Shown here one piece after another: positions 15,724 to 23,711 of a stretch of DNA of 64,000 nucleotides. The position numbers were made by a program, and so were the translations under genes. The first letter of the stretch is position 1. Every line of letters begins with the position of its first letter. The notes under the pieces are model-generated. The model did not search any database. It had not been told where the DNA came from and saw only the letters and a program-made list of their open reading frames with translations. Location: positions 2,728,001 through 2,792,000 of the forward strand of contig NZ_CP017668.1 in the NCBI RefSeq assembly GCF_001808185.1. The letters are read 5' to 3'. The DNA is from Jeongeupia sp. USM3. Its GTDB lineage: Bacteria > Pseudomonadota > Gammaproteobacteria > Burkholderiales > Chitinibacteraceae.

Positions 15724-16974
15724 TCAGGAGAGGCGTTCGATCTGCGCGCCGACGCCGGCGAGCTTGGCTTCGATGTGCTCGTAGCCGCGGTCGAGATGAT
15801 AAATGCGGTCGACGATGGTCTCGCCGTCGGCCACCATGCCGGCGATCACCAGGCTGGCCGACGCGCGCAGGTCGGTCGCCATCACCGTGGCGCCGGACAG
15901 CCGGTCGACGCCGGTGACGATGGCGGTATTGCCCTCGGCCTTGATCTGCGCGCCCATCCGGCCGAGCTCCGGCACGTGCATGAAGCGGTTTTCGAAGATC
16001 GTTTCGGTCATCACGCTGGTACCGCTGGCGATCGCGTTCAGCGTCATGAACTGCGCCTGCATGTCGGTCGGGAACGCCGGGTATTCGAGCGTGCGGATGT
16101 CGACGGCCTTGGCGCGCTGCTTCATGTCGAGCGCGATCCAGTCGTCGCCGGCCTCGATGTGCGCACCGGCCTCGACCAGCTTGTCGAGCACGGCGCCGAG
16201 GATGTCGGCGCGGGTGTTGCGGCAGACGATGCGGCCCTGTGCGGCGGCAGCGGCAACGAGGAAGGTGCCGGTCTCGATCCGGTCGGCGACGATCGCGTGC
16301 TCGGCGCCGTGCAGCTGCTCGACGCCTTCGATCGTGATCGTGTCGGTACCGTGGCCGCTGATCTTTGCGCCCATCTTGATCAAGAGCTCGGCCAGATCGA
16401 CGATTTCGGGTTCGCGTGCGGCGTTTTCCAGCACCGTCGTGCCTTCGGCCAGCGTCGCGGCCATCAGCAGGTTTTCGGTGCCGGTGACGGTGATCATGTC
16501 CGAGCGGAAGCGTGCGCCACGGAGCTTGCCCTTGGCCTTGACGTAGCCGTGTTCGATGACGATCTCGGCGCCCATCGCCTGCAGGCCCTTGATGTGCTGG
16601 TCGACCGGGCGCGCGCCGATCGCGCAGCCGCCGGGCAGCGACACCTGGGCTTCGCCGAAGCGCGCCAAGGTCGGGCCGAGCACGAGGATCGACGCACGCA
16701 TCGTCTTCACCAGCTCGTACGGTGCGACGAGGCTGCTGATGTGGCTGGCGGTGATCTCGTACTCGTGGACGTTGTCGGTCATCACGCGCACGCCCATGCC
16801 CTGCAGCAGTTTCTGCGTCGTCTTGACGTCGGCCAGTTGCGGCACATTGGTCAGGCGCAGCGTGTCGGCGGTCAGGAGGCTGGCGCAGAGGATGGGCAGG
16901 GCGGCGTTCTTGGCGCCGGAAATGGTGATCTCGCCATTGAGCGGCGTACCGCCGATGATTCTGAGTTTGTCCAT
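15724..16974 (-). CDS. murA: UDP-N-acetylglucosamine 1-carboxyvinyltransferase MurA
   Basis: First committed enzyme of peptidoglycan synthesis, transferring enolpyruvate from PEP to UDP-GlcNAc in the cytoplasm. It has 416 residues. The start MDKLRIIGGTPLNGEITISGAKNAA includes the Lys of the active site. LPGGCAIGARPVDQHIKGL holds the catalytic Cys near residue 118, the target of fosfomycin in the family. The gene order bolA, small membrane protein, murA, hisG is familiar from betaproteobacteria. Confidence 0.97.
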   Translation of the reverse strand: MDKLRIIGGTPLNGEITISGAKNAALPILCASLLTADTLRLTNVPQLADVKTTQKLLQGMGVRVMTDNVHEYEITASHISSLVAPYELVKTMRASILVLGPTLARFGEAQVSLPGGCAIGARPVDQHIKGLQAMGAEIVIEHGYVKAKGKLRGARFRSDMITVTGTENLLMAATLAEGTTVLENAAREPEIVDLAELLIKMGAKISGHGTDTITIEGVEQLHGAEHAIVADRIETGTFLVAAAAAQGRIVCRNTRADILGAVLDKLVEAGAHIEAGDDWIALDMKQRAKAVDIRTLEYPAFPTDMQAQFMTLNAIASGTSVMTETIFENRFMHVPELGRMGAQIKAEGNTAIVTGVDRLSGATVMATDLRASASLVIAGMVADGETIVDRIYHLDRGYEHIEAKLAGVGAQIERLS

Positions 16975-17026
16975 GGTGTGTCTACGACTGGGCCGGCGCG
17001 CAGGGCGCCGGCGGATTGATTGGGGG

Positions 17027-17212
17027 CTAGCGGAAGAAGTACCAGTAGGCCAGCGCGGCCGCGGCGATCAGCCACGGCAGGTTGGTCAGCGCCACGAGGC
17101 CGTGGGTCTGGTCGCGCTTGCCGGACTCGATGGCCGCTTTTTTGGCGGCTTCGAGCTTGGCGCGCTCGCGCTCGATCGCGTCGAGCGAGAAGCGCTCGTT
17201 CGGCTCGCTCAC
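17027..17212 (-). CDS. small single-span membrane protein
   Basis: A 61-residue hypothetical protein with a charged helical N-terminal part (DAIERERAKLEAAKKAAIESGKR without the break is one amphipathic helix) and one C-terminal transmembrane helix ending in YWYFFR. The GTG start was chosen because it overlaps the bolA stop by four bases (GTGA), which suggests coupling. An in-frame ATG four codons upstream is the alternative. It sits between bolA and murA. No function is known. Confidence 0.65.
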   Translation of the reverse strand: MSEPNERFSLDAIERERAKLEAAKKAAIESGKRDQTHGLVALTNLPWLIAAAALAYWYFFR

Positions 17213-17448
17213 TGCGCGGCCCATTCGGCCGGCGTGGCGGTCTTTTCCAGCGACAGCGCGTGCAGTTCGCCCGAGTCGATCACGTCCTTCAGCGCGTCCT
17301 TGACGAGCCGGTGCCGCGCCAGGAGGCCGAGGCCTTCGAAGCGCGGGCTGACGATGCGGGCGTAGAAGTGGTGGCCGTCGCCGTTCACGTGGACGTGGGT
17401 GGCATCGAGACGGTCGGTGATCAGTTGCTGGACGAATTCGGGAGTCAT
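17209..17448 (-). CDS. BolA/IbaG-family protein
   Basis: A 79-residue protein. BolA-type proteins act with monothiol glutaredoxins in iron-sulfur handling. The helix-turn-helix-like middle (GDGHHFYARIVSPRFEGL) contains the conserved His, and RHRLVKDALKDVIDSGELHALSL is typical. Its length and position next to murA fit IbaG, which in E. coli is also adjacent to murA. The ATG chosen gives the canonical N-terminus MTPEFVQQLI. Confidence 0.9.
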   Translation of the reverse strand: MTPEFVQQLITDRLDATHVHVNGDGHHFYARIVSPRFEGLGLLARHRLVKDALKDVIDSGELHALSLEKTATPAEWAAQ

Positions 17449-17462
17449 GGGCTTGGTGGGGC

Positions 17463-18218
17463 TTAGTGCCTGATTTTGTAGCCCGATTTTATCAGCGAGT
17501 AGGCCCAGAGCGACAGCGCTATCAGCGCCACGCCGACGACCGCGAGGCTTTGCCACGGCGAAACGTCCGAGACGCCGAAGAATCCGTGCCGGAAACCGTC
17601 GATGGCGTAGAACACCGGGTTCCACTGCGACACGCTGTACCAGAACGGCGGGAGCGAGTGGATCGAGTAGAACACGCCCGACAGGAAGGTCAGCGGCATG
17701 ATCAGGAAGTTCTGGAACGCGGCGAGCTGGTCGAATTTCTCCGCCCAGATGCCGGCGATCAGCCCGAGCACCGCCATCAGCGCGCTGCCGAGCAGCGCGA
17801 ATGCGAGCACCCAGAGCGGGTTGGCGACCGGCGGCACCGCGAACAGCAAGGTCACCAGCAGCACGCCGGCGCCGACCATGACACCGCGCACGACGGCGGC
17901 GAGCACGTAGGCGGCGAAGAACTCGAAGTGCGACAGCGGCGGCAGCAGGATGAACACCAGGTTGCCGGTGATCTTGGACTGGATCAGGCTCGAACTCGTG
18001 TTCGAGAACGCGTTCTGCAGCATGCTCATCATCGCCAGCCCCGGGATCAGGAAAGCGGTGTAGCGCACGCCAGGGTAGGGCTGGACATGGGCGTCGAGCA
18101 CGTGGGCGAAGATCAGCAGGTAGAGCAGCGCGGTGAGCACCGGCGCGGCGACGGTCTGGAACGAAACCTTCCAGAAGCGCAGCAGCTCCTTGTAGAACAG
18201 CGTGGTAAAGCCTTGCAT
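17463..18218 (-). CDS. ABC-2 type transporter permease
   Basis: Inner-membrane permease of 251 residues with six predicted helices, resembling YadH. The ABC-2 signature region reads PLTFLSGVFYSIHSLP near residue 175. It pairs with the ATPase encoded two genes upstream on the same strand. Related YadGH-type exporters are found beside mla and bolA-murA genes in other betaproteobacteria. The substrate is unknown. The start follows the GNAT stop by 14 bases. Confidence 0.9.
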   Translation of the reverse strand: MQGFTTLFYKELLRFWKVSFQTVAAPVLTALLYLLIFAHVLDAHVQPYPGVRYTAFLIPGLAMMSMLQNAFSNTSSSLIQSKITGNLVFILLPPLSHFEFFAAYVLAAVVRGVMVGAGVLLVTLLFAVPPVANPLWVLAFALLGSALMAVLGLIAGIWAEKFDQLAAFQNFLIMPLTFLSGVFYSIHSLPPFWYSVSQWNPVFYAIDGFRHGFFGVSDVSPWQSLAVVGVALIALSLWAYSLIKSGYKIRH

Positions 18219-18232
18219 CGGGAGCCTGCGGG

Positions 18233-18667
18233 TTAATCCAGCGTTTTGACGAAGCGCAGCCCGGTATCGCGGTAGCCCTGCGTTTCGTAGAAGTGGTGGG
18301 CGTGTTCGCGCTGGTGGGCGCTGTTGACGATCAGCCGGTCGGCGCCGTGCTCGCGCGCCCACGCTTCGCCGGCGGCGAGCAGCGCCTGGCCGACGCCGCC
18401 GCCGCGGCAGTGTTCGGCGACGACAAGGGCGATGATGCGCGCGTGCGCGCCGTCCTGGTCGAGCGACAGCCCGAGTGCGAGGCCGATCAGGCCGACGACG
18501 GCGCCGTCCTGCTCGGCGACCAGTGCACCGTAGCCGCCGGCCTTGTCGAGCTGGCCGAGCCGCGTCTGCATCTCGCAGTCGGTGCTCGGGTAGCCCAGCG
18601 AGGTCATCAGCCGGGCGAGGATGGGTGCATCGGTCAGTTGCGCCGGGCGGATCGTTGTCGGGGTCAT
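18233..18667 (-). CDS. GNAT-family N-acetyltransferase
   Basis: A 144-residue acyl-CoA-dependent acetyltransferase. It begins MTPTTIRPAQLTDAPILARLM. The acetyl-CoA loop follows VVAEHCRGGGVGQALL (a Q/RxxGxG/A-type motif) near residue 85. The late HHFYETQGYRDTG segment is typical of the fold. The start overlaps the stop of the ABC ATPase gene by four bases, so it is co-translated, yet it splits the ATPase from its permease. The substrate is unknown. Confidence 0.88.
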   Translation of the reverse strand: MTPTTIRPAQLTDAPILARLMTSLGYPSTDCEMQTRLGQLDKAGGYGALVAEQDGAVVGLIGLALGLSLDQDGAHARIIALVVAEHCRGGGVGQALLAAGEAWAREHGADRLIVNSAHQREHAHHFYETQGYRDTGLRFVKTLD

Positions 18668-19557
18668 TGGCTGTGCATCATTTCGACGAAGATGTCCTCG
18701 AGGTCCGGCTTGACGACTTCGATGTCGCGGACCGTGACCGACGCGGACTTCAGCGTTGCGAGGATGGTTTCGAGTGCGCCGACGTCGGCGAGCTTCAGCT
18801 CGACCAGGCCGTCGCTGCCGCGCAGTGCCAGCGGGGCAAGGCTGGCCGGCAGCGCGCCGTCGAGCCTGAGCCGCAAGGTCCGGCTGCGGCCGTGATCGAG
18901 CAGCGTGTGCTTGTCTTCGAGTGCCAGCAGCCTGCCCTGCTTGAGCATGGCGATCCGGTTGCACAGCGCCTCGGCTTCTTCGAGGTAGTGCGTCGTCAGC
19001 ACGATGGTGTGGCCCTGGTCGTTGAGCCGCTGGACGAAATCCCACAGCGTCTGGCGCAGCTCGACGTCGACGCCGGCGGTCGGCTCGTCGAGGACGATCA
19101 CCGGCGGCCGGTGGACCAGCGCCTGGGCGACCATCACCCGGCGCTTCATCCCGCCCGACAGCGCGCGCATATTGGCGTTCGCCTTGGCGGTCAGGCCGAG
19201 GTTCTCGAGGATTTCGTCGATCCAGTCGCCGTTCTTCTTCAGCCCGAAGTAGCCGGACTGGAACACCAGCGACTCGCGCACGCTGAAGAAGGGGTCGAAC
19301 ACCAGCTCCTGCGGCACGATGCCGACCGCGCGGCGCGCGGCACGGTAGTCGTCGGCGACGTCGTGGCCCATCACCGAGATGCGGCCGCTGCTGGCGCGCG
19401 CCAGGCCGCCGAGGATCGAGATCAGCGTGGTCTTGCCGGCGCCGTTCGGGCCGAGCAGGGCGAAGAAATCGCCCTCGGCGACGTCGAAGCTGACGCCGGA
19501 CAGCGCGTTGAAGTCGCCGTAACGCTTGACGACGCGGTCGAACGAGATGGCGCTCAT
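18664..19557 (-). CDS. ABC transporter ATP-binding protein (YadG-like)
   Basis: Cytoplasmic ATPase of 297 residues. Walker A is GPNGAGKTTL near residue 38, the ABC signature is LSGGMKRRVMVA, and Walker B is PPVIVLDEPTAGVD. A C-terminal extension of about 75 residues is typical of ABC-2 exporter ATPases. It energises the permease two genes downstream. The start overlaps the mlaA stop by four bases (ATGA), tying the exporter to the phospholipid transport genes. Confidence 0.93.
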   Translation of the reverse strand: MSAISFDRVVKRYGDFNALSGVSFDVAEGDFFALLGPNGAGKTTLISILGGLARASSGRISVMGHDVADDYRAARRAVGIVPQELVFDPFFSVRESLVFQSGYFGLKKNGDWIDEILENLGLTAKANANMRALSGGMKRRVMVAQALVHRPPVIVLDEPTAGVDVELRQTLWDFVQRLNDQGHTIVLTTHYLEEAEALCNRIAMLKQGRLLALEDKHTLLDHGRSRTLRLRLDGALPASLAPLALRGSDGLVELKLADVGALETILATLKSASVTVRDIEVVKPDLEDIFVEMMHSQ

Positions 19558-20453
19558 GGCGTTGCCGTGGCGGGCGCCGGTGCTTCGGCCGGTTCGGACG
19601 CGGTGGCCGATGCTGGTGCCGAAGCCGAAGCCGAAGCCGAAGCCGAAGCCGAAGCCGAAGCCGAAGCCGAAGCCGACGGATCGATCGCGGCCGCGGCGCT
19701 GGCGGCTTCCGCTGCGACGCCGGAGGCGGTCGGCGCGATGTCGTCATCGTCGTCGTCACCCAGCTGCAGCGGATGCGGCGGCTGGCCGTCGTAGACCTTG
19801 TTCCAGCGTGCCTGCAGGTAGGCGTCGCGCATGTACGCGTACGGATCGATCTGGCTGTCGAGCATCGCGTCGAGCGGCAGCAGCCGGCTGCGCGCGTCGA
19901 CGAAGTAGACGCCGTAGTAGGCGATCTGCCCGGCCAGCGGGTCGATGTAGTCGATTGGCCCCCAGGTCAGCCGGACCAGCGGGTCGGCGGTGTCGCGCAA
20001 GGTCAGCGGGCCGTAGAACGGCACCATCAGATAGGGGCCGGAGCCGACGCCCCAGTGGCCGAGGGTCTGGCCGAAATCGGCGTTGCCCTTTTCCAGCCCC
20101 ATCCGGGTGCCCCAGTCGAACAGGCCGAACATGCCGAAGGTGGTGTTGACGAGGACGCGGCCGGCACCGGTCCCGGCCTCGGAGAACTTGCCCTGGAACA
20201 GCGCGGCGACCGAGCCGAACAGGTCGTCGATGTTCGAAAAGAAGTTGGACGTGCCGTCCTTGACCGGACCTGGTACGTAATCGACATAGGTCTGCGCCAC
20301 CGGGCGCAGTACCGCACGGTCGACCGCGCGATTGAAGGCGAAAACGCCCCGGTTGACCGGCTCGATCGGGTCGTAGTTGTTCTGTGGCGTTGCACAGGCA
20401 GTCAGCAGCAGCGGGAGCATCAGGCCCGCCAGGCGCAAGGCTTTGTGGGTCAT
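19554..20453 (-). CDS. mlaA: outer-membrane lipoprotein MlaA (VacJ)
   Basis: Outer-membrane lipoprotein that removes phospholipids from the outer leaflet and passes them to MlaC. It has 299 residues. The lipobox LLTAC is at the end of an N-terminal hydrophobic segment. Family motifs include YDPIEPVNRGVFAFN, FFSNIDDLFGS and GHWGVGSGPYLMVPFYGP. It carries an unusual C-terminal tail of about 65 residues: an Asp run, then a Ser-Ala repeat encoded by tandem hexamers. The start MTHKALRLAGLML gives a normal lipoprotein signal; an ATG nine codons upstream is possible. Confidence 0.93.
   Translation of the reverse strand: MTHKALRLAGLMLPLLLTACATPQNNYDPIEPVNRGVFAFNRAVDRAVLRPVAQTYVDYVPGPVKDGTSNFFSNIDDLFGSVAALFQGKFSEAGTGAGRVLVNTTFGMFGLFDWGTRMGLEKGNADFGQTLGHWGVGSGPYLMVPFYGPLTLRDTADPLVRLTWGPIDYIDPLAGQIAYYGVYFVDARSRLLPLDAMLDSQIDPYAYMRDAYLQARWNKVYDGQPPHPLQLGDDDDDDIAPTASGVAAEAASAAAAIDPSASASASASASASASASASAPASATASEPAEAPAPATATP
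19621..19674. repeat. hexanucleotide microsatellite, nine perfect GAAGCC copies
   Basis: Nine uninterrupted GAAGCC units encode a Ser-Ala repeat in the MlaA tail. Unit length is a multiple of three, so changes in copy number would alter tail length without a frameshift. Confidence 0.97.
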
Positions 20454-20525
20454 GGTCTGTTCAGGGTAGCGCGTCTGCACCGGGGTGCAGGATGAAAGAG
20501 CACCGGCCGCAAGTGCGGCCGGTTT

Positions 20526-20777
20526 TCAGCGTTCGTGCAACCAGTCGGCCACGCCATAAAGGCGCGCCAGTTGCGCCAGCGTCGGTGGCAGATTGACAAA
20601 GTGTAGCGTTACTTGCCGTCGTCGTGCTTCGCGCAGCCAGTGCAGCAGGACCGAGACACCGGCCGAGTCGGCTTTGGTGACGTCGGCCAGGTCGATGTCG
20701 AGCCTGCCGTTCGCGGCCGGCCAGTCGGCCAGCGTCAGCCGCGAGGCCGCGGTGGCAAGGGTTAGCTCGCCGTTCAT
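20526..20777 (-). CDS. mlaB: STAS-domain protein MlaB
   Basis: An 83-residue cytoplasmic STAS protein that stabilises the MlaFE ATPase-permease complex. DLADVTKADSAGVSVLLHWLREA has the conserved Asp-Ser-Ala/Gly region of STAS domains near residues 38-46. It lies 16 bases after the mlaC stop. An upstream in-frame ATG overlapping mlaC is less likely because the domain starts at MNGELTL. Confidence 0.88.
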   Translation of the reverse strand: MNGELTLATAASRLTLADWPAANGRLDIDLADVTKADSAGVSVLLHWLREARRRQVTLHFVNLPPTLAQLARLYGVADWLHER

Positions 20778-20793
20778 GGCGAGCCTGCGCACA

Positions 20794-21399
20794 TCAGCCA
20801 CCTTGCTTGCCACTGGCGGCGAGCTTGGCGTTGCGGTCGGACAGCGTCTTGATCAGGCCGTCGATGCCGTCCTTGCGGATCACCGTACCGAACTGGTTGC
20901 GGTTGTTGACGGTGAAGCTGATGCCGTCGACGGCGATGTCGAACACCTTCCAGTTGCTGCCGACCTTCTCGAAATAGAAGTCGAGCGGGATCGGCTTCTG
21001 GCCCGGAATCGACACCTCGGTGCGGACGGTCTGCTCGCTCGAATCGGCGCCCGGGCGGGAACCCTTGACGTCGACTTCGGCGTTCTTGTAGATCGTCAGC
21101 GCCGACATATAGGTGCGGACCAGCATGGTGCGGAACTCCCGCGCCAGCGCCTGCTGCTGCTCCGGCGTGGCCTGGCGCCAGTACTTGCCGACGGCGAGCG
21201 AGGTCATCCGGGTGTAGTCGGCCAGCGGCGAGACGCGGGCGTCGACCTGGTCGCGTACCCTGGCCGGGTCCTTGTCTCCCTGCTTGAGGATGGCCAGCAC
21301 GTCGTTGCTGACGCCACGGACGATCTGTTCGGGCTCCGCCGCGGCGAGCGCGAAGGCCGGCAGCAACGAGAAGAGCAGGGCAGCAATCCATTTTTTCAT
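20794..21399 (-). CDS. mlaC: periplasmic phospholipid-binding protein MlaC
   Basis: Periplasmic shuttle that carries phospholipids between MlaA and the inner-membrane MlaFEDB complex. It has 201 residues with a signal peptide (MKKWIAALLFSLLPAFALA). The mature region shows the MlaC/Ttg2D pattern: DYTRMTSLAVGKYWRQATPEQ and a late WKVFDIAVDGISF. Confidence 0.95.
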   Translation of the reverse strand: MKKWIAALLFSLLPAFALAAAEPEQIVRGVSNDVLAILKQGDKDPARVRDQVDARVSPLADYTRMTSLAVGKYWRQATPEQQQALAREFRTMLVRTYMSALTIYKNAEVDVKGSRPGADSSEQTVRTEVSIPGQKPIPLDFYFEKVGSNWKVFDIAVDGISFTVNNRNQFGTVIRKDGIDGLIKTLSDRNAKLAASGKQGG

Positions 21400-21402
21400 G
21401 TC

Positions 21403-21882
21403 TTATTTCTCCGTAGTACTCGTGCCGCCTTCATCTGCCTTGGAAAACAGGAAGCGGCTGATCAGTTGTTCCAGCACGATCGCCGACGAGGTGATCGTGA
21501 TCCGGTCGCCATCCTTGAGCATCTTGTCGTCGGCGCCCGGCTCGAGACCGATGTACTGTTCGCCCAGAAGGCCCGAGGTGAGGATCTCGGCGCTGGTATC
21601 GCGGCTGAATCGGTAACGGTCGTCGAGCTTCATCGTCACGCTGGCGACGTAACGCTGCGGGTCGAGCGAGATCGCCGATACCCGGCCGACGACGACACCG
21701 GCGCTCTTGACCGGTGCGCGCACCTTCAGCCCGCCGATGTTCTCGAAGTTGGCGGTGACCGTGTAGGTGCTCGCCGCCGGCAGGCTGCTCTGGCTGCTGA
21801 CCTTCAGCGCCAGGAACAGCAGCGCGACGATGCCGATCGCAATAAAAAGCCCGACCCAGAAGTCGATCATTGTCCGTTTCAT
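21403..21882 (-). CDS. mlaD: MlaD, MCE-domain subunit of phospholipid transporter
   Basis: Inner-membrane anchored periplasmic protein of 159 residues. One N-terminal transmembrane helix (about 8-28) is followed by an MCE domain (about 38-115). That domain has FENIGGLKVRAPVKSAGVVVGRV and the TSGLLGEQYIGLEPG loop. It would form a hexameric ring that binds lipid. It lies between mlaE and mlaC. Confidence 0.96.
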   Translation of the reverse strand: MKRTMIDFWVGLFIAIGIVALLFLALKVSSQSSLPAASTYTVTANFENIGGLKVRAPVKSAGVVVGRVSAISLDPQRYVASVTMKLDDRYRFSRDTSAEILTSGLLGEQYIGLEPGADDKMLKDGDRITITSSAIVLEQLISRFLFSKADEGGTSTTEK

Positions 21883-21936
21883 CGCAACAATCTCAAGTAT
21901 CCAATTGTGTTAATTGTGTGCCGTCCTGCGGCCGCG

Positions 21937-22731
21937 TCAAACGCCGCGGAACATGAAGGCCGTCAGCAGCACGTCCAGACCGAGGATCACCAGCGCGCTG
22001 GTGACGACGGTGCGCGTCGTTGCGCCCGAGACGCCTTCGGCCGTCGGCGGCGCGTCGTAGCCCTCGAACACCGCGATCAGGCTGACCGCGATGCCGAAAA
22101 ACACGCTCTTGATCACGCCGTTGATCACGTCGAGGCGGAAATCGACCGAGGCCTGCATCTGGCTCCAGAAACTGCCGGCATCGAGCCCGAGCAGATGCAC
22201 GCCGACGAGGTAGCCGCCGAAAATCCCCATCGCGCTGAACAGTGCCGCCAGCAACGGCATCGAAATCACGCCACCCCAGAACTTCGGGGCGACGACGCGC
22301 GCGACCGGGTTGACCGCCATCATTTCCATTGCCGACAACTGCTCGGTCGCCTTCATCAGGCCGATCTCGGCGGTGATCGCGCTGCCGGCGCGGCTGGCGA
22401 ACAGCAGCGCGCCGATCACCGGTCCGAGTTCCCGCACCAGCGACAGCGCGACCAGCACGCCGAGCGAGCTCGACGCGCCGAAACGCACCAGCGTCTCGTA
22501 ACCCTGCAGTGCCAGCACCATGCCGACGAAAAGCCCCGAGACCGCGACGATCAGCACCGACAGTACGCCGGCGAACCAGATCTCGCGCATCGTCAGCGAG
22601 AAACGGCTCAGCGCGAACGGCGATGCCTTCAGCACCGACCAGAGAAAGCGGCAGGCGAAGCCGAGCTTGATCAGCGCGCCGGTGACCGGGGCGCCGAGGC
22701 TCTGCAGCGCGCGGGAAAGCGGATTCGTCAT
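21937..22731 (-). CDS. mlaE: MlaE, permease of phospholipid transporter
   Basis: Polytopic inner-membrane permease of 264 residues with about five helices. The conserved MlaE stretch LVRELGPVIGALLFASRAGSA and EQLSAMEMMAVNP are present near 115-160. The start overlaps the mlaF stop by four bases. Confidence 0.96.
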   Translation of the reverse strand: MTNPLSRALQSLGAPVTGALIKLGFACRFLWSVLKASPFALSRFSLTMREIWFAGVLSVLIVAVSGLFVGMVLALQGYETLVRFGASSSLGVLVALSLVRELGPVIGALLFASRAGSAITAEIGLMKATEQLSAMEMMAVNPVARVVAPKFWGGVISMPLLAALFSAMGIFGGYLVGVHLLGLDAGSFWSQMQASVDFRLDVINGVIKSVFFGIAVSLIAVFEGYDAPPTAEGVSGATTRTVVTSALVILGLDVLLTAFMFRGV

Positions 22732-23537
22732 GGCCGCTCCAGGTTCAGTGCCGCCGCGTACGGTTCGGCCTCGCGGTGGAACGGCACCGGGCCGTCGGGC
22801 TCGCCGTTGACGAACTGTTTGACGAAGGGGTGCGTCGAGGCACGCACCTCGTCCGGCGTGCCCTGGGCGACGACCGCGCCGTCGGCGAGGAAATAGACGT
22901 AGTCGACGATGGCCAGCGATTCGGCGACGTCGTGGGTGACGACGATCGATGCGCCGCCGAGCGCGTCGTTGAGCTCGCGGATCAGCTGGCCGGTGACGCC
23001 GAGCGAAATCGGGTCGAGCCCGGTGAACGGTTCGTCGTAAAGCATGATGCGCGGGTCGAGCGCGATCGCCCGTGCCAGCGCCACGCGCCTGGCCATGCCG
23101 CCCGACAGTTCGTTCGGCATCAGTTGCGCCGCACCGCGCAGGCCGACCGCGTGCAGCTTCATCAGCACCAGGTCGCGGATCACCGATTCGGGCACCTTGC
23201 CGCGTTCGCGCAGCGGAAACGCGACGTTGTCGTAGACCGAGAGGTCGGTGAACAGTGCGCCGAACTGGAACAGCATGCCGAGCTTGCGGCGCATGCCGTA
23301 GAGCCGCGCCTCGTTCATGGCGCCGACGTCGTCGCCGTCGACCAGCACCCGGCCGGTGCCGGCACGGAGCTGCCCGCCGATCAGCTTGAGCAGCGTGGTC
23401 TTGCCCGAACCCGAGCCGCCCATGATCGCGACCACCTGGCCGCGGTCGATGCGCAGCGACAGGTCGCGCAGCACGGACTGCTCGCCGTAGGCAAACGAGA
23501 CGTCGTCGAAGACGACCATGGCGGGCGAATTGGACAA
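22728..23537 (-). CDS. mlaF: MlaF, ATPase of phospholipid transporter
   Basis: Cytoplasmic ABC ATPase of 269 residues. Walker A is GGSGSGKTTLLKL near residue 40, the signature is LSGGMARRVALARA, and Walker B is RIMLYDEPFTGLDP. A C-terminal extension reaching FVNGEPDGPVPFH resembles the MlaF tail. It is first in the minus-strand operon mlaFEDCB-mlaA-ABC-GNAT-permease-bolA. Confidence 0.96.
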   Translation of the reverse strand: MSNSPAMVVFDDVSFAYGEQSVLRDLSLRIDRGQVVAIMGGSGSGKTTLLKLIGGQLRAGTGRVLVDGDDVGAMNEARLYGMRRKLGMLFQFGALFTDLSVYDNVAFPLRERGKVPESVIRDLVLMKLHAVGLRGAAQLMPNELSGGMARRVALARAIALDPRIMLYDEPFTGLDPISLGVTGQLIRELNDALGGASIVVTHDVAESLAIVDYVYFLADGAVVAQGTPDEVRASTHPFVKQFVNGEPDGPVPFHREAEPYAAALNLERP

Positions 23538-23586
23538 GGTGGCTGACTAGACTGATGAGTACAGGGATTGGTCATTGTACGACGGC

Positions 23587-23701
23587 TGTCATGTTCAGGG
23601 CCATGACAAAGAACCGCCGATACAACACATACAGTGTAAGAAAACTTGGCAAATATTCACGTCCCGCCTAGTATCCGGCTGACAAAAATTTCGTGAATAT
23701 T
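23587..23701. promoter_or_regulatory. divergent mlaF/mshM intergenic region with two dyads
   Basis: The 174-base divergent spacer holds the dyad TGTCATG/CATGACA (23587-23593 and 23602-23608). It also holds a 10-bp pair AATATTCACG/CGTGAATATT (23652-23661 and 23692-23701), whose second arm ends 10 bases before the mshM start. The region is AT-richer than its surroundings and likely carries promoters for both operons. No specific regulator is assigned. Confidence 0.5.
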
Positions 23702-23711
23702 ACCAATTGTC

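Noticed and set aside
15664..17019. Long plus-strand frame opposite murA
   Set aside because: Shadow frame; murA on the other strand has full-length family motifs.
19621..19674. CRISPR-like repeat
   Set aside because: Uninterrupted hexamers without spacers; it is a coding microsatellite.
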